Of a stretch of 64,000 nucleotides of DNA, positions 9,355 through 19,652 are shown piece after piece. Each line of letters begins with the position of its first letter. The first letter of the stretch is position 1. The notes under the pieces are model-generated. The model was not told the DNA's origin. It was given only the letters and a program-made list of their open reading frames with translations, and did no database searches. A program made the translations under genes and the position numbers. Location: positions 1 to 64,000 of the forward strand of contig NZ_CAJCKW010000015.1 of NCBI RefSeq assembly GCF_903970965.1, in the 5' to 3' direction. The stretch comes from Aureimonas sp. ME7 (lineage in GTDB: Bacteria; Pseudomonadota; Alphaproteobacteria; Rhizobiales; Rhizobiaceae).

Positions 9355-10611
9355 TCAGATCGGCTGCCCCGCGAGAAGGCGGGGCGAGGGGCCGCCGGTG
9401 AGCCCCGACGCCTGCCGGATGAAGTGCCGCTTCAAGGGCGGGGCACGGTCCACCAGCGACAGGCCGAAGGAGCGCGCGGCGCGAAGCCAGGCGTTGTCGT
9501 TGGAGAACAGCCGGTTCAGGATGTCGGTGGTCAGGCCCATCTGCACCGTGTCGAAACGGCGCCAGCGTCCGTAGTCCTCCAGGGTGTCGAGCGCGCCGAT
9601 GTCGCGCCCGAGGCGGGCGGCTTCCACCACCACCTGCGCCAGGGCTGCCGCGTCTTTGAAGCCGAGGTTCAGCCCCTGGCCGGCGATCGGGTGGATGCCG
9701 TGCGCGGCATCACCCGCCAGCGCGACGCGCGGGCGCACGAAGTCGCGCGCCAGCGTCAACCCGAGCGGAAAGGCGCGCGGCCGCCCTTCGACGCTGAGCG
9801 CCCCGAGCTTCAGGCCGAAGCGCTGCTCGAGCTCGAGCTCGAACACCATTTCGTCGGCGCGAAGCAGGCGCTCGGCTTCCGCCGTCGATTCGGTCCACAC
9901 CAGCGAGGAGCGGTTGTTGCGCAGCGGCAGGATGGCGAAGGGGCCGGCCGGCAGGAAATGCTCCTCGGCGCGCCCCTCGTGCGGGCGCTCATGCGCGACG
10001 GTCACGACGATGCCGGACTGGCCGTAGTCCTGATGCACGGTGCGGATGCCCGCCATGTCGCGGATCTTCGACTTGACGCCATCGGCGGCGATCAGGAGGC
10101 GGGCGCGCACGACCTTGGCTCCGTCAAGCTCCACCGCGATATCGACCGGCCCTTCCGTCAGCCCGGTGACGGCGGTGCCGGAGCGGATCTCGATGCCGAG
10201 CGCCTCGGCGCGCTTGCGCAGCGCCCCGTTCAGCGCGACGTTCGGCACCATATGGGCGAAGGGCTCGCCCGGCTCCGCCTCGCCCCCGAACGTCAAAAAC
10301 ACTGGGCGGACCGGGTCGGACTGGCGCGAATCAGTGACGATCATCTCGCGGATCGGCTCCGCCTCGGCGCGGATCGCGTCCCAGGCTTCCAGCCGCTCCA
10401 GCATGCGAACGGCGGCGGCCGCGATGGCGGAAGCGCGCGTGTCCCGTCGCCAGACGTCGCCCGGCGCGGCGTCCACCAGCACGATGCGAAGGCTGGGCGC
10501 CGCCTGCGCGATCGCCACTGCCGTTGCCAGCCCCACATAGCCCGCGCCCGCCACCACGATGTCGCGGCGCTGGTCCTCGGCGGCGGCGTCGGTCTCGAAG
10601 GAATCGGGCAT
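9355..10611 (-). CDS. UbiH/UbiF/VisC/COQ6-family FAD-dependent hydroxylase
   Basis: The 418-residue flavoprotein monooxygenase probably acts in ubiquinone ring hydroxylation. It shows the dinucleotide motif IVVAGAGYVGLATA near residue 18, the DG motif LLIAADGVKSKIRDM in the middle and GDAAHGIHPIAGQGLNLG near residue 300, the family signature. Which ring carbon it hydroxylates cannot be told from sequence. ATG 10611 gives the natural length. It is divergent from tesB across a 144-bp gap. Confidence 0.92.
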   Translation of the reverse strand: MPDSFETDAAAEDQRRDIVVAGAGYVGLATAVAIAQAAPSLRIVLVDAAPGDVWRRDTRASAIAAAAVRMLERLEAWDAIRAEAEPIREMIVTDSRQSDPVRPVFLTFGGEAEPGEPFAHMVPNVALNGALRKRAEALGIEIRSGTAVTGLTEGPVDIAVELDGAKVVRARLLIAADGVKSKIRDMAGIRTVHQDYGQSGIVVTVAHERPHEGRAEEHFLPAGPFAILPLRNNRSSLVWTESTAEAERLLRADEMVFELELEQRFGLKLGALSVEGRPRAFPLGLTLARDFVRPRVALAGDAAHGIHPIAGQGLNLGFKDAAALAQVVVEAARLGRDIGALDTLEDYGRWRRFDTVQMGLTTDILNRLFSNDNAWLRAARSFGLSLVDRAPPLKRHFIRQASGLTGGPSPRLLAGQPI

Positions 10612-10755
10612 GGGAAACTTCCGGGCTGAACGGGAACGGCGGGATCGCCGCCGAGGATGTATCTCCTGATCTAGGCGCGCCCGCGTGCCGGGGCAACTTG
10701 CGAGCGCCGAGGAATTGCCGGACAAGGCGGGGCGGCAGGCAGGAGCAAGGATGCG

Positions 10756-11616
10756 ATGAACGAGACGATCCAACGGCTGGTCCGGTCGCTCGACCTCGAA
10801 AAGCTCGAGGAAAACCTCTATCGCGGCGTCAGTTCCACGGTCGGCTGGCAGCGCACCTTCGGCGGCGAAGTGATCGCCCAGAGCCTCGTGGCCGCGCAGC
10901 GCACGGTTCCGGCTGAGCGCGGCGTGCATTCGCTGCACGGCTACTTCATGCGGCCGGGAGACCCCAAGGCACCGGTGATCTTTGAGGTGCGCCGCATCCG
11001 CGACGGGGGCTCGTTCACCACGCGCATCGTCACCGGCATCCAGCACGGCGAGGCGATCTTCACCCTGTCCGCCTCGTTCCAGCGCCACGAGGAGGGGTTG
11101 GACCATCAGATGGCGATGCCGGACGTGCCGCGCCCGGGCGACCTGCCTTCGGCCGCCGACCTGACGGCCGAGATTCTTGAGCGCGCCCCCGAGCCGATCC
11201 GCCGCTACTGGAGCCGGCCGCGCCCGGTCGAGTTTCGGCCCGTATCCTTCGACCACTACCTGACGCGCGACAAGCTGCCTCCGCGCCAGCAGGTCTGGGT
11301 GCGCACCGTCGCGCCCTTGGGCGATGATCCCGCGCTGAACGCGGCGGCGCTCGCCTATCTCTCCGACATGACGCTTCTCGACACCTCGCTCTTCGCCCAC
11401 GGCCTGTCGGTGTTCGACGAGCGCATCCAGGCGGCCAGCCTCGACCACGCCATGTGGTTCCACCGTCCGGTGCATGTCGGCGACTGGCATCTCTACTCGC
11501 AGGACAGTCCGAGCTCGTCCGGCGGGCGCGGCCTGACCCGTGGCTCGCTCTTCGCGCTGGATGGGACCCTCGTCGCCTCCGTTGCGCAGGAAGGGCTGAT
11601 CCGGCGTCGGCGATGA
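10756..11616 (+). CDS. tesB: Acyl-CoA thioesterase II
   Basis: The 286-residue double-hotdog thioesterase hydrolyses acyl-CoA to fatty acid and CoA. Family landmarks include GWQRTFGGEVIAQSLVAA, HSLHGYFMRPGD and FHRPVHVGDWHLY. Likely catalytic residues are Asp in YLSDMTLLDT and Gln in VAQEGLIR, matching the Asp/Thr/Gln triad known from E. coli TesB. AGGAG lies 11 nt before ATG 10756. Confidence 0.95.
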   Translation: MNETIQRLVRSLDLEKLEENLYRGVSSTVGWQRTFGGEVIAQSLVAAQRTVPAERGVHSLHGYFMRPGDPKAPVIFEVRRIRDGGSFTTRIVTGIQHGEAIFTLSASFQRHEEGLDHQMAMPDVPRPGDLPSAADLTAEILERAPEPIRRYWSRPRPVEFRPVSFDHYLTRDKLPPRQQVWVRTVAPLGDDPALNAAALAYLSDMTLLDTSLFAHGLSVFDERIQAASLDHAMWFHRPVHVGDWHLYSQDSPSSSGGRGLTRGSLFALDGTLVASVAQEGLIRRRR

Positions 11617-12225
<609 letters not shown>

Positions 12226-12242
12226 GGGGATACGAAAACACC

Positions 12243-13631
12243 ATGCGCTTGTTGAAGACTGTTCCCGCGGCGCTGGCCCTTTCGGGCCTTTCCGCCGTTG
12301 CCGCCCTGGCGCAGGAGGCCAGCGTCGCGCCCGCGCCCCAGACCGTGCCCGACGCGGCGGCCGCTGTCGCCGAGACGATGGACAAGGGCGACGTCGCCTG
12401 GATGCTCGTTTCGACCGTCCTCGTGCTGTTCATGATCCTGCCGGGCCTCGGCCTGTTCTACGGCGGCCTCGTGCGCGCCAAGAACATGCTCTCCGTCCTC
12501 ATGCAGTGCGTCACCATCACCGCCGTGGTGATGATCATCTATGTCGTCTACGGCTATTCCTTCGCCTTCGGCGGCTCGACCAGCGCCTTCTGGGGCGGCA
12601 CGGGCAAGCTGTTCCTGGCCGGCATCGGCCCGGACACGCTGTCGGCGACCTTCACGGACGGGGTGATGATCCCCGAACTCGTGTTCATCGCCTTCCAGAT
12701 GACCTTCGCCTGCATCACGCCGGCGCTGATCGTGGGCGCCTTCGCCGAGCGCATCAAGTTCTCGGCCGTGGTGCTCTTCACCGTCCTTTGGGTGACGATC
12801 GTCTACTTCCCCATCGCGCACATGGTGTGGGATGCCAACGGCCTGATCTTCACCGGCGCGCATGCGGGCGGCGTCGCCGCGCTCGACTTCGCGGGCGGCA
12901 CGGTGGTGCACATCAATGCCGGCATCGCCGCGCTCGTCGGCGCGATCCTGGTCGGCAAGCGCACCGGGCTCGGCCGTGACATGATGGCTCCGCACTCGAT
13001 GACGCTGACCATGGTCGGTGCCTCCATCCTGTGGGTCGGCTGGTTCGGCTTCAACGCCGGCTCCAACCTCGAGGCCAACGGCGGCGCGGCGCTCGCCATG
13101 ATCAACACCTTCACCGCCACGGCCGGCGCCACGGTGGCCTGGATCGTGATCGAGGCGATGGCACGCGGCAAGGCGTCCATGCTGGGTGCGGCGTCCGGCA
13201 TCATCGCCGGCCTCGTCGCCGTCACTCCGGCGGCCGGCATCGTCGGCCCGATCGGCGGTATCGTGCTCGGCGCCATCGCCTCGGCCGCCTGCTACTTCTT
13301 CGTGGCGGTGGTCAAGCCCAAGGCCGGCTACGACGACTCACTCGACGTGTTCGGCATCCACGGCATCGGCGGCATCGTCGGCGCGATCGGCACGGGCATC
13401 TTCGCCTCCACCTCGCTCGGCGGCATCGGCTATGCCGACGGCGTCACCATGGGCGGGCAGGTCTATTCCCAGATCGTCGCCGTCCTCATCACGATCGTTT
13501 ATTGCGGCGTGGTCTCGGCGATCCTCTACAAGATCGTCGACGCGGTGGTCGGCCTGCGCCCGAGCGTGGAAGCCGAGCGCGAAGGCCTCGACCTCACGAG
13601 CCACGGCGAGGCGGCCTACCACTCGTCCTGA
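12243..13631 (+). CDS. amtB: Ammonium transporter
   Basis: The 462-residue inner-membrane ammonia channel starts with a signal peptide (cleavage likely after ALAQ) and has eleven hydrophobic segments. Amt landmarks are GLGLFYGGLVR, FAFQMTFACITPALIVGAFAE-like core, the first pore histidine in FAGGTVVHINAGIAALVGA and the second in DVFGIHGIGGIVGAIGTGIF. It forms a trimer plugged by GlnK, encoded just upstream. A strong hairpin terminator follows 29 nt after the stop. Confidence 0.97.
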   Translation: MRLLKTVPAALALSGLSAVAALAQEASVAPAPQTVPDAAAAVAETMDKGDVAWMLVSTVLVLFMILPGLGLFYGGLVRAKNMLSVLMQCVTITAVVMIIYVVYGYSFAFGGSTSAFWGGTGKLFLAGIGPDTLSATFTDGVMIPELVFIAFQMTFACITPALIVGAFAERIKFSAVVLFTVLWVTIVYFPIAHMVWDANGLIFTGAHAGGVAALDFAGGTVVHINAGIAALVGAILVGKRTGLGRDMMAPHSMTLTMVGASILWVGWFGFNAGSNLEANGGAALAMINTFTATAGATVAWIVIEAMARGKASMLGAASGIIAGLVAVTPAAGIVGPIGGIVLGAIASAACYFFVAVVKPKAGYDDSLDVFGIHGIGGIVGAIGTGIFASTSLGGIGYADGVTMGGQVYSQIVAVLITIVYCGVVSAILYKIVDAVVGLRPSVEAEREGLDLTSHGEAAYHSS

Positions 13632-13660
13632 TCGCTCGTTCGATCATCGCAACGAAAGAA

Positions 13661-13690
13661 GGGCAGGCGGAGCGATCCGCCTGCCCTTTT
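13661..13690. terminator. Bidirectional intrinsic terminator between amtB and pyrC
   Basis: Arms GGGCAGGCGG and CCGCCTGCCC enclose a 6-nt loop and are followed by TTTT on the plus strand. The minus-strand side reads TTCTTTCG. It serves the convergent amtB and pyrC ends. Confidence 0.85.
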
Positions 13691-13716
13691 CGCGTTTCAG
13701 CCGGGCAATGCCGTCC

Positions 13717-14805
13717 TCAGGGACGGATTTCGCCGATCGACCAGGGCAGGGGCTCGCCGCCCCGAAACACCACGACGTCCTCCTCCTCGACCGACACGGC
13801 GGCGAGCGCCGTCGAGGGCTTCTTGACCAGCGTGATCGTGCCCTCGTTGACCGGGATCCCATGGAAGCGTGCACCGTTGAGGCTCGCGAAGGCCTCGAAG
13901 CGATCCAGCGCGCCTTCCTCGTCGAAGACCTGGACATAGGTCTGGAGCGCCGTCGCCCCGCCGAAGATGCCGGCCGAGCAGCACTCGGCCTGCTTGGCGC
14001 CGCGCCGGTGGGGCGCGGTGTCCGTGCCGAGCATGAAGCAGCCCTCGCCCGATGTCGCCGCCTTGCGCAGCGCCTGCCGGTGCCGCTCGCGCTTGGCGAC
14101 GGGCAGGCAGTAGAGATGGGGCCTGAGGCCCCCTTGGAAGATCGTCGTCCGGTTGATCACGAGGTGATGGGGCGTGATGGTGCAGGCCGCGTGCGAGGCG
14201 TGGGCGCGAACGATGTCGATCGTCTCGGCCGTGGTCGCGTGCTCCACCACCACTCTCAAGCCCTCGTGGCGACGCAGCATGGGCAGGAGGCTCGCCTCCA
14301 TGAAGGCGGCCTCGCGGTCGAAGATGTCGATCTCCGGGTCGGTGGCCTCGCCATGCACCAGCACCGCCATGCCGATGCGCTCCATGCGCTCCAGGACGGG
14401 CGCCAGCGCCGCGATATCGGTGACGCCGGCATGCGAGTTGGTGGTGGCACCGGCCGGGTAGAGCTTCGCCGCGCGCCACACGCCCTCGCGGTAGCCGCGC
14501 TCGATCTCGTCGGGCGTCGTGTGGTCGGTCAGGTAGCACGTCATCATCGGCTCGAAGTCCGAGCCTTCGGGCAGCGCCGACAGGATGCGCTCGCGGTAGC
14601 TTGCTGCCGCCTCGACGCTCGTCACCGGCGGCACGAGGTTCGGCATGATGATGGCGCGCTTGAACTGGTTCGCCGTGAAGGGCAGCACCGCCCGCAGCAT
14701 CGCCCCGTCGCGCAGGTGGACGTGCCAGTCGTCCGGGCGGCGAATGGTGATCTCGACCGGGGCGGAGGCGGCGGTCTCGGCGGCGAAGAGCGTATCGGTG
14801 GACAT
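13717..14805 (-). CDS. pyrC: Dihydroorotase (class II, PyrC type)
   Basis: The 362-residue zinc amidohydrolase forms dihydroorotate in pyrimidine synthesis. Metal-site motif DDWHVHLRDG is near residue 24, the carboxylated lysine lies in AAKLYPAGATTNS, and further ligand histidines are in VLVHGEATD and VEHATTAE; GTDTAPH holds the catalytic Asp. Length and motifs fit the E. coli PyrC class. ATG 14805 (MSTDTLFAAE) is chosen because longer in-frame starts run into the acrB terminator. Confidence 0.95.
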   Translation of the reverse strand: MSTDTLFAAETAASAPVEITIRRPDDWHVHLRDGAMLRAVLPFTANQFKRAIIMPNLVPPVTSVEAAASYRERILSALPEGSDFEPMMTCYLTDHTTPDEIERGYREGVWRAAKLYPAGATTNSHAGVTDIAALAPVLERMERIGMAVLVHGEATDPEIDIFDREAAFMEASLLPMLRRHEGLRVVVEHATTAETIDIVRAHASHAACTITPHHLVINRTTIFQGGLRPHLYCLPVAKRERHRQALRKAATSGEGCFMLGTDTAPHRRGAKQAECCSAGIFGGATALQTYVQVFDEEGALDRFEAFASLNGARFHGIPVNEGTITLVKKPSTALAAVSVEEEDVVVFRGGEPLPWSIGEIRP

Positions 14806-14872
14806 GGGGCGGCCTTGGGCGCGAGGGCGAGAACGGCGGCTACCTCCCTCGCGCGTCGTCGGCTGGCCGAAA

Positions 14873-14910
14873 CGCGAAAGGGCGGCGCGTTCTCGATAAA
14901 CGCGCCGCCC
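14873..14910 (-). terminator. Intrinsic terminator after acrB
   Basis: On the minus strand GGGCGGCGCGTT pairs with AACGCGCCGCCC across a 7-nt loop, followed by CTTTCG. It lies 26 nt after the acrB stop and before pyrC, so it ends the efflux transcript. Confidence 0.75.
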
Positions 14911-14935
14911 TTCGATTTCCAGAACGCCTTGAGGC

Positions 14936-17900
14936 CTATTCCGCCGCCGGCTGCATCTGCGGCGGGGGCAGGCGCTCGTCCCCGCCCCGGTGCGGGAACT
15001 CGGTGACCCGCTTCCAGGACGGCGTGTCGTCGAAGAGATCGGGCGTCTTGTGCCCCGGCTCCGGCGCATGAGGCGCCGCCTCGTCGCCGTCGCCCGAGCC
15101 GTTCGGCTTCACCAGGCGGCGGAAGATGCGCCCCGTCACGTGGCTGAGGTCGTCCATCAGCGTGTAGAGCGAGGGGATGAAGATCAGGGACAGGAGGGTC
15201 GAGACCAGAAGCCCGCCGATCACCGCGATCGCCATCGGCGCGCGGAACTCGCCGCCTTCGCCCGTCGCCATCGCCGCCGGCACCATGCCCGCCGCCATGG
15301 CGAGCGTCGTCATGATGATCGGGCGCGCGCGCTTGCGGCCGGCATCGATGATGGCCTCGCGCTGCGGCATGCCGTGCTTTTCCTGCTCCACCGCGAAGTC
15401 CACCAGCATGATCGAGTTCTTGGTGACGATGCCCATCAGCATCAGGATGCCGATGACGACCGGCATGGAGATGGCGTTCTGCGTCAAAAGCAGGCCGCCG
15501 ACGACGCCGCCGACCGAGAGCGGCAGCGAAGCGAGGATGGTGATCGGCAGGAACACCGAACCGAAGAGGAGAATCAGCACCACCAGCACCATCATGATCC
15601 CGGCGCCCATGGCGGAGGCGAAGCCGGCGAAGACCTCGCCCTGGATCTCGGCGTCGCCGACCTGCTGGAGGCGGACGCCCGCCGGCATGTCCTTGACCGC
15701 TTGGGAAGCCATGATGTGCTCGGTCCCTTCGCCGATCTCATAGCCTGGCGCCATGGAAGAGCCGACCTTGACGAGGCGCTCGCGGTCGTAGCGCTCGATG
15801 GTGGACGGCCCCTGTCCGAAGCCGATGTCGGCGACGGCGTCCAGCGGCACGGAGGCGCCCGAGCCGGTGTTGACGCGAAGCGAGCTGACGGCCTGGAGGT
15901 CGCGACGCGCGTCCTCCGTGATCTGGACGCGGATCGGGATCTGGCGCGTGCCGACGTTGAACTTCGCGAGGTTCGGATCGAGATCGCCGATGGTCGCGAC
16001 GCGCACCGTCTGCGAGATGGCGTCCGGCGCGATGCCGAGGTCCGAGGCTTCGTCGAGGCGGGGGCGGATGCGGATCTCGGGCCGGTCGAACGAGGCCATG
16101 GCCGAGGGGTTGGCGAAGATCGGGTCGCGCCGCATCTCGGCCTCGAGCTTCGACGCCGCTTCCGAAACGGCCCGCCCGTCCTGGCCGAGGATGCCGACCG
16201 ACAACTCGCGCTCGCCCCGGTCGTTGACGAAATAGGAGCGAAGGTCCGGGATCGCCTGCAGCTTGGCGGTGATCACCGGCTCGAGCTGAGCCTGGGAGCG
16301 TGTGCGCTCGAACTTGCGCACGAGCGCCACCGTCATCGCCGCGCGGCGCACTTCCAGCGTGCCGGTCGGCGAGGAGCCGCCGATCACGAGAACCGAGCGC
16401 ACCTCGGGCAGTTCGCGGACGCTCGCCGCCGCGCGGTCGGTGATCTCACGGGTCCGCTCCAAGGTGGCGCCGGGGGGAAGCTCCAGCGACACCACGATGC
16501 GCGAGGCGTCCTCCTTCGGGATGAAGCCGGTCGGCAGGTACTGGATCGAATGGATCGACAGGGCGAAGAGCCCGATGCCGGCGACCAGCGTCAGCCAGCG
16601 CCAGCGCACGGTGGCGCCGAGGAACCCGGTATAGGCCCGCATCAGCGGCCCGTCGTGCTGCTCGGCGGGGTGCGGCCGGTTGAGATAGGCGAGAAGCGCG
16701 GACAGGATCAGCGCGGCGGCGAGGATCTCGATCGACAGCGCTCCCGCCCGGTCCCAGGTGACCGGTGGCAGGGCGCCGGCGTAGGGCAGAAGAGCTTGGG
16801 CCAGCCCGTTGCCGGCGGCCGCCGCCTCCGGAATGGCGGCAAGCGCGAACACGGCGCCGATGGCGAGGCCCGCCAGCGGCAGCGCGCGAACGAGGTAGCG
16901 CTTCAGGAGCGGGGCGAAGCCCGGGCCCTCGTGGCGGGGCGCGCGGAAGAAATAGGCCGCCAGCATCGGCGTGATGAGGCGCGCGACGAGCAGCGAGAAG
17001 AACACCGCCATCGCGACCGTCAGGCCGAACTGCTTGAAATACTGGCCGGCGACGCCGCCCATGAAGGACACCGGCGCGAACACGGCGATGATCGTCATGG
17101 TGATGGCGATCACGGCAAGGCCGATCTCGTCGGCCGCTTCCATCGCGGCGCGGTAGGGCTTCTTCCCCATGCCCATGTGCCGCTCGATGTTCTCGATCTC
17201 GACGATCGCGTCGTCCACCAGGATGCCGGTGACGAGCGTGATGGCGAGAAGACTGACGAGGTTCAAGGAGAAGCCCATCAGGCTCATCGCCCAGAAGGTC
17301 GGGATCGCGGCGAGCGGCAGGGTGATCGCGGCGACGATCGTGGCGCGCCAGTCGCGCAGGAACAGAAGCACGACGATCACGGCGAGCGCGGCGCCCTCGC
17401 CGAGCGTTTCCATGGCCGATTCGAAATTGCCGTAGGTGTAGGTGACGCTGTCGTCGATGCGTGTGAAGCGGATCTCCGGGCGTTCCTGACCGAGTTGAGC
17501 GACACGCTCGGCCACGGCATCGGCCACCGTCGTGTCGCTCGCCCCTTTGGCGCGGAAGATCGAGAAGGCGACCACCGGCTCGCCGTTCAACCTTGCGAAG
17601 GAGCGCGGTTCCTCCCAGCGGTCGAGAACGGCGCCAAGCTCTTCCAGCCGCACCACGCGCCCGCCCGGCAGGGCGATGCGGGTGGAGGCGAGCCCCGAGA
17701 CCGTGGGGGCCGAGGACAGGGTGCGGATCGCCTGTTCCTGGCCGCCGAACTCGCCGCGCCCGCCGGAAAGATCGACGTTCGTGGAGCGCAGCTGCGCGTT
17801 GACGCTGGCCGCCGTGATGCCGAGCGAGGCGAGGCGGTCCGGGTCGAGGCGCACCTGGATCTCGCGCTCGACGCCGCCCATCCGGTCGACGCGCCCGACG

Positions 17901-18415
17901 CCCTTGAGACCCTGCAACGCGCGGATCGCGGTGTCGTCGACGAACCAGGACAATTGCTCCGGCGTCATGCCGGGCGAGGAGGCGGCGTAGGTGACGATCG
18001 ATTGATTCTCGACCTCGACGCGCTGGATGATCGGCTCCTCGATCGTGCGCGGCAGGTCGGCGCGGATCTTGGCGATCGCGTCCTTGACGTCGTTCACCGC
18101 CCGGTCGGTGTTGATCTCCAACCGGAACTCGGCCGCCGTCACCGACTGGCCGTCGGTGATGGTGGACGTGATGTGCTTGATGCCAGACACTCCGGCCACC
18201 GCGTCCTCGACGCGCTTGGTCACCTGCGTCTCGATCTCGGACGGGGCGGTGCCCTGCTCGATCACCGTGACGGAGACCACCGGCACGTCGATATTGGGAA
18301 AGCGGGTGATGGGCAGCGTCATGAAGGAGACGATGCCCAGCGCCACGAGGACGAAGAACAGGAGAAGCGGGGGAACCGGGTTGCGGATCGCCCAAGCCGA
18401 GATGTTCCAGTTCAT
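14936..18415 (-). CDS. acrB: RND efflux permease (AcrB/AcrF family)
   Basis: The 1159-residue inner-membrane proton-driven pump subunit starts MNWNISAWAIRNP with the first membrane helix at once. Typical parts are VVLLFLRDWRATIVAAITLP, LVTGILVDDAIVEIENIERH and the second-half MGIVTKNSIMLVDFA. It is ~110 residues longer than E. coli AcrB. About 90 residues between the two repeats (near residues 510-600) add two hydrophobic segments, and there is a charged Pro-rich tail. Start overlaps the acrA stop by 4 nt (ATGA). Confidence 0.95.
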   Translation of the reverse strand: MNWNISAWAIRNPVPPLLLFFVLVALGIVSFMTLPITRFPNIDVPVVSVTVIEQGTAPSEIETQVTKRVEDAVAGVSGIKHITSTITDGQSVTAAEFRLEINTDRAVNDVKDAIAKIRADLPRTIEEPIIQRVEVENQSIVTYAASSPGMTPEQLSWFVDDTAIRALQGLKGVGRVDRMGGVEREIQVRLDPDRLASLGITAASVNAQLRSTNVDLSGGRGEFGGQEQAIRTLSSAPTVSGLASTRIALPGGRVVRLEELGAVLDRWEEPRSFARLNGEPVVAFSIFRAKGASDTTVADAVAERVAQLGQERPEIRFTRIDDSVTYTYGNFESAMETLGEGAALAVIVVLLFLRDWRATIVAAITLPLAAIPTFWAMSLMGFSLNLVSLLAITLVTGILVDDAIVEIENIERHMGMGKKPYRAAMEAADEIGLAVIAITMTIIAVFAPVSFMGGVAGQYFKQFGLTVAMAVFFSLLVARLITPMLAAYFFRAPRHEGPGFAPLLKRYLVRALPLAGLAIGAVFALAAIPEAAAAGNGLAQALLPYAGALPPVTWDRAGALSIEILAAALILSALLAYLNRPHPAEQHDGPLMRAYTGFLGATVRWRWLTLVAGIGLFALSIHSIQYLPTGFIPKEDASRIVVSLELPPGATLERTREITDRAAASVRELPEVRSVLVIGGSSPTGTLEVRRAAMTVALVRKFERTRSQAQLEPVITAKLQAIPDLRSYFVNDRGERELSVGILGQDGRAVSEAASKLEAEMRRDPIFANPSAMASFDRPEIRIRPRLDEASDLGIAPDAISQTVRVATIGDLDPNLAKFNVGTRQIPIRVQITEDARRDLQAVSSLRVNTGSGASVPLDAVADIGFGQGPSTIERYDRERLVKVGSSMAPGYEIGEGTEHIMASQAVKDMPAGVRLQQVGDAEIQGEVFAGFASAMGAGIMMVLVVLILLFGSVFLPITILASLPLSVGGVVGGLLLTQNAISMPVVIGILMLMGIVTKNSIMLVDFAVEQEKHGMPQREAIIDAGRKRARPIIMTTLAMAAGMVPAAMATGEGGEFRAPMAIAVIGGLLVSTLLSLIFIPSLYTLMDDLSHVTGRIFRRLVKPNGSGDGDEAAPHAPEPGHKTPDLFDDTPSWKRVTEFPHRGGDERLPPPQMQPAAE

Positions 18416-19605
18416 CGGGCCGCCTCCGCCGTCTGCGTGCCGCCGGCCGGCGCTGCTACGGGAGTCACCACGTCGCCGTCGCGCACGAACGTGCCGGCCA
18501 ACGACACGACGTCCTCACCGGGCTGGAGATTGTCGGTGATCTCGACGTCGTCGCCGGCCACCAGTCCGGTTTTCACCTGCCGCGTCTCGATCTTGCCGTC
18601 CTTGACCACCTGGACGCTTGCGACGCCCTCCTCCGTCAGGACGGCGGTGCGCGCGATCACGACGCCTTCGGAATGGGCGGTCTCCACCGTGCCGCGCGCG
18701 AACGAGCCTGTGCGCAGGAGCGGGGAGGGGGGCAGCGCGATGCGCACGCGCCCGAGCCGCGTCGCCTGGTCGACCTTGGGCGAGACGAGGCGCACCTCGC
18801 CCTCGACGCTTCCCGTGCCGCCCGGCAGGAGGACGTCCGCCCGCTGCCCCTTCGCGATACGGCCGAGCTGGGTTTCGGAGACTTCGGCATCGAGCTCGAT
18901 CAGGTCGTCGCGGGCGATCTCGAACAGGGCACCCCCGGCCACGGACGCCACGGCGCCGAGGCGCGCCGGGCGCGACAGGATCACGCCGTCGGTCGGCGCG
19001 CGGATTTCGGCCTTGGCGCGGCGTAGCTCCAGCGTGCGCTTCTCGGCCGTGGTGGCGGCCCGGTCGGCTTCGGCGAGCGCGATGCCCTGGCGCGCGGAGG
19101 CGAGGCGCGCGGCGGCCGCGGAAGCCGCCGACACGCGCTGGTCGAGGATGTCCTGGCCGACGATGCCCTTCCCCGCCAGCGCGCGGGTGCGCTGGAGGCT
19201 GCTCGCCGCTTCCGTGTTGGCCGACTCGGCCTCCTCCACGAGGGCGCCGGCCTGCGTGATGGCGGCCTCCGCCCGGTTGATCTGCGCTTCGGCGCGGGCG
19301 AGGTCCACATCCACGAGATCGGTGGCGAGGCGCGCCAGGACGTCGCCCGCCTTCACCGCGTCGCCCTCGTCCACGAGGAGCGACTCGATGCGAAGCCCAT
19401 CGACGTCGGCGCCCACCATCACCGTCTCGCGCGGGGTGAGCGTGCCGGTGATCGAAACGGTGGCGACGATCGGCCGGCGCTCCGCCTTCACGACGCTGAT
19501 GGAGGGCGGGGCGACGGACGGCGCGGCCGGAGCCTCCTCCGCCCGGGCCGGCGACAGGAGGCAGGCGCCGATCATCAGGGCGGCAAGGGTGGTACGGATC
19601 GGCAT
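18412..19605 (-). CDS. acrA: RND efflux periplasmic adaptor (membrane fusion protein, AcrA family)
   Basis: The 397-residue adaptor links the pump to the outer membrane. The N-terminal signal MPIRTTLAALMIGACLLS contains a possible lipobox (IGAC). A lipoyl half-motif (VDEGDAVKAGDVLARL), an Ala/Glu/Arg-rich alpha-helical hairpin of ~80 residues and a second lipoyl half (APTDGVILSRPA) follow. Start ATG 19605 has GGAG 8 nt upstream; an in-frame ATG at 19656 overlapping the tetR stop is also possible. No outer-membrane channel gene is adjacent. Confidence 0.93.
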   Translation of the reverse strand: MPIRTTLAALMIGACLLSPARAEEAPAAPSVAPPSISVVKAERRPIVATVSITGTLTPRETVMVGADVDGLRIESLLVDEGDAVKAGDVLARLATDLVDVDLARAEAQINRAEAAITQAGALVEEAESANTEAASSLQRTRALAGKGIVGQDILDQRVSAASAAAARLASARQGIALAEADRAATTAEKRTLELRRAKAEIRAPTDGVILSRPARLGAVASVAGGALFEIARDDLIELDAEVSETQLGRIAKGQRADVLLPGGTGSVEGEVRLVSPKVDQATRLGRVRIALPPSPLLRTGSFARGTVETAHSEGVVIARTAVLTEEGVASVQVVKDGKIETRQVKTGLVAGDDVEITDNLQPGEDVVSLAGTFVRDGDVVTPVAAPAGGTQTAEAAR

Positions 19606-19652
19606 GGTGGAGCTCCGGCGGAACTTCGGGGCGGCAGGGAGGATCGGCGCGC

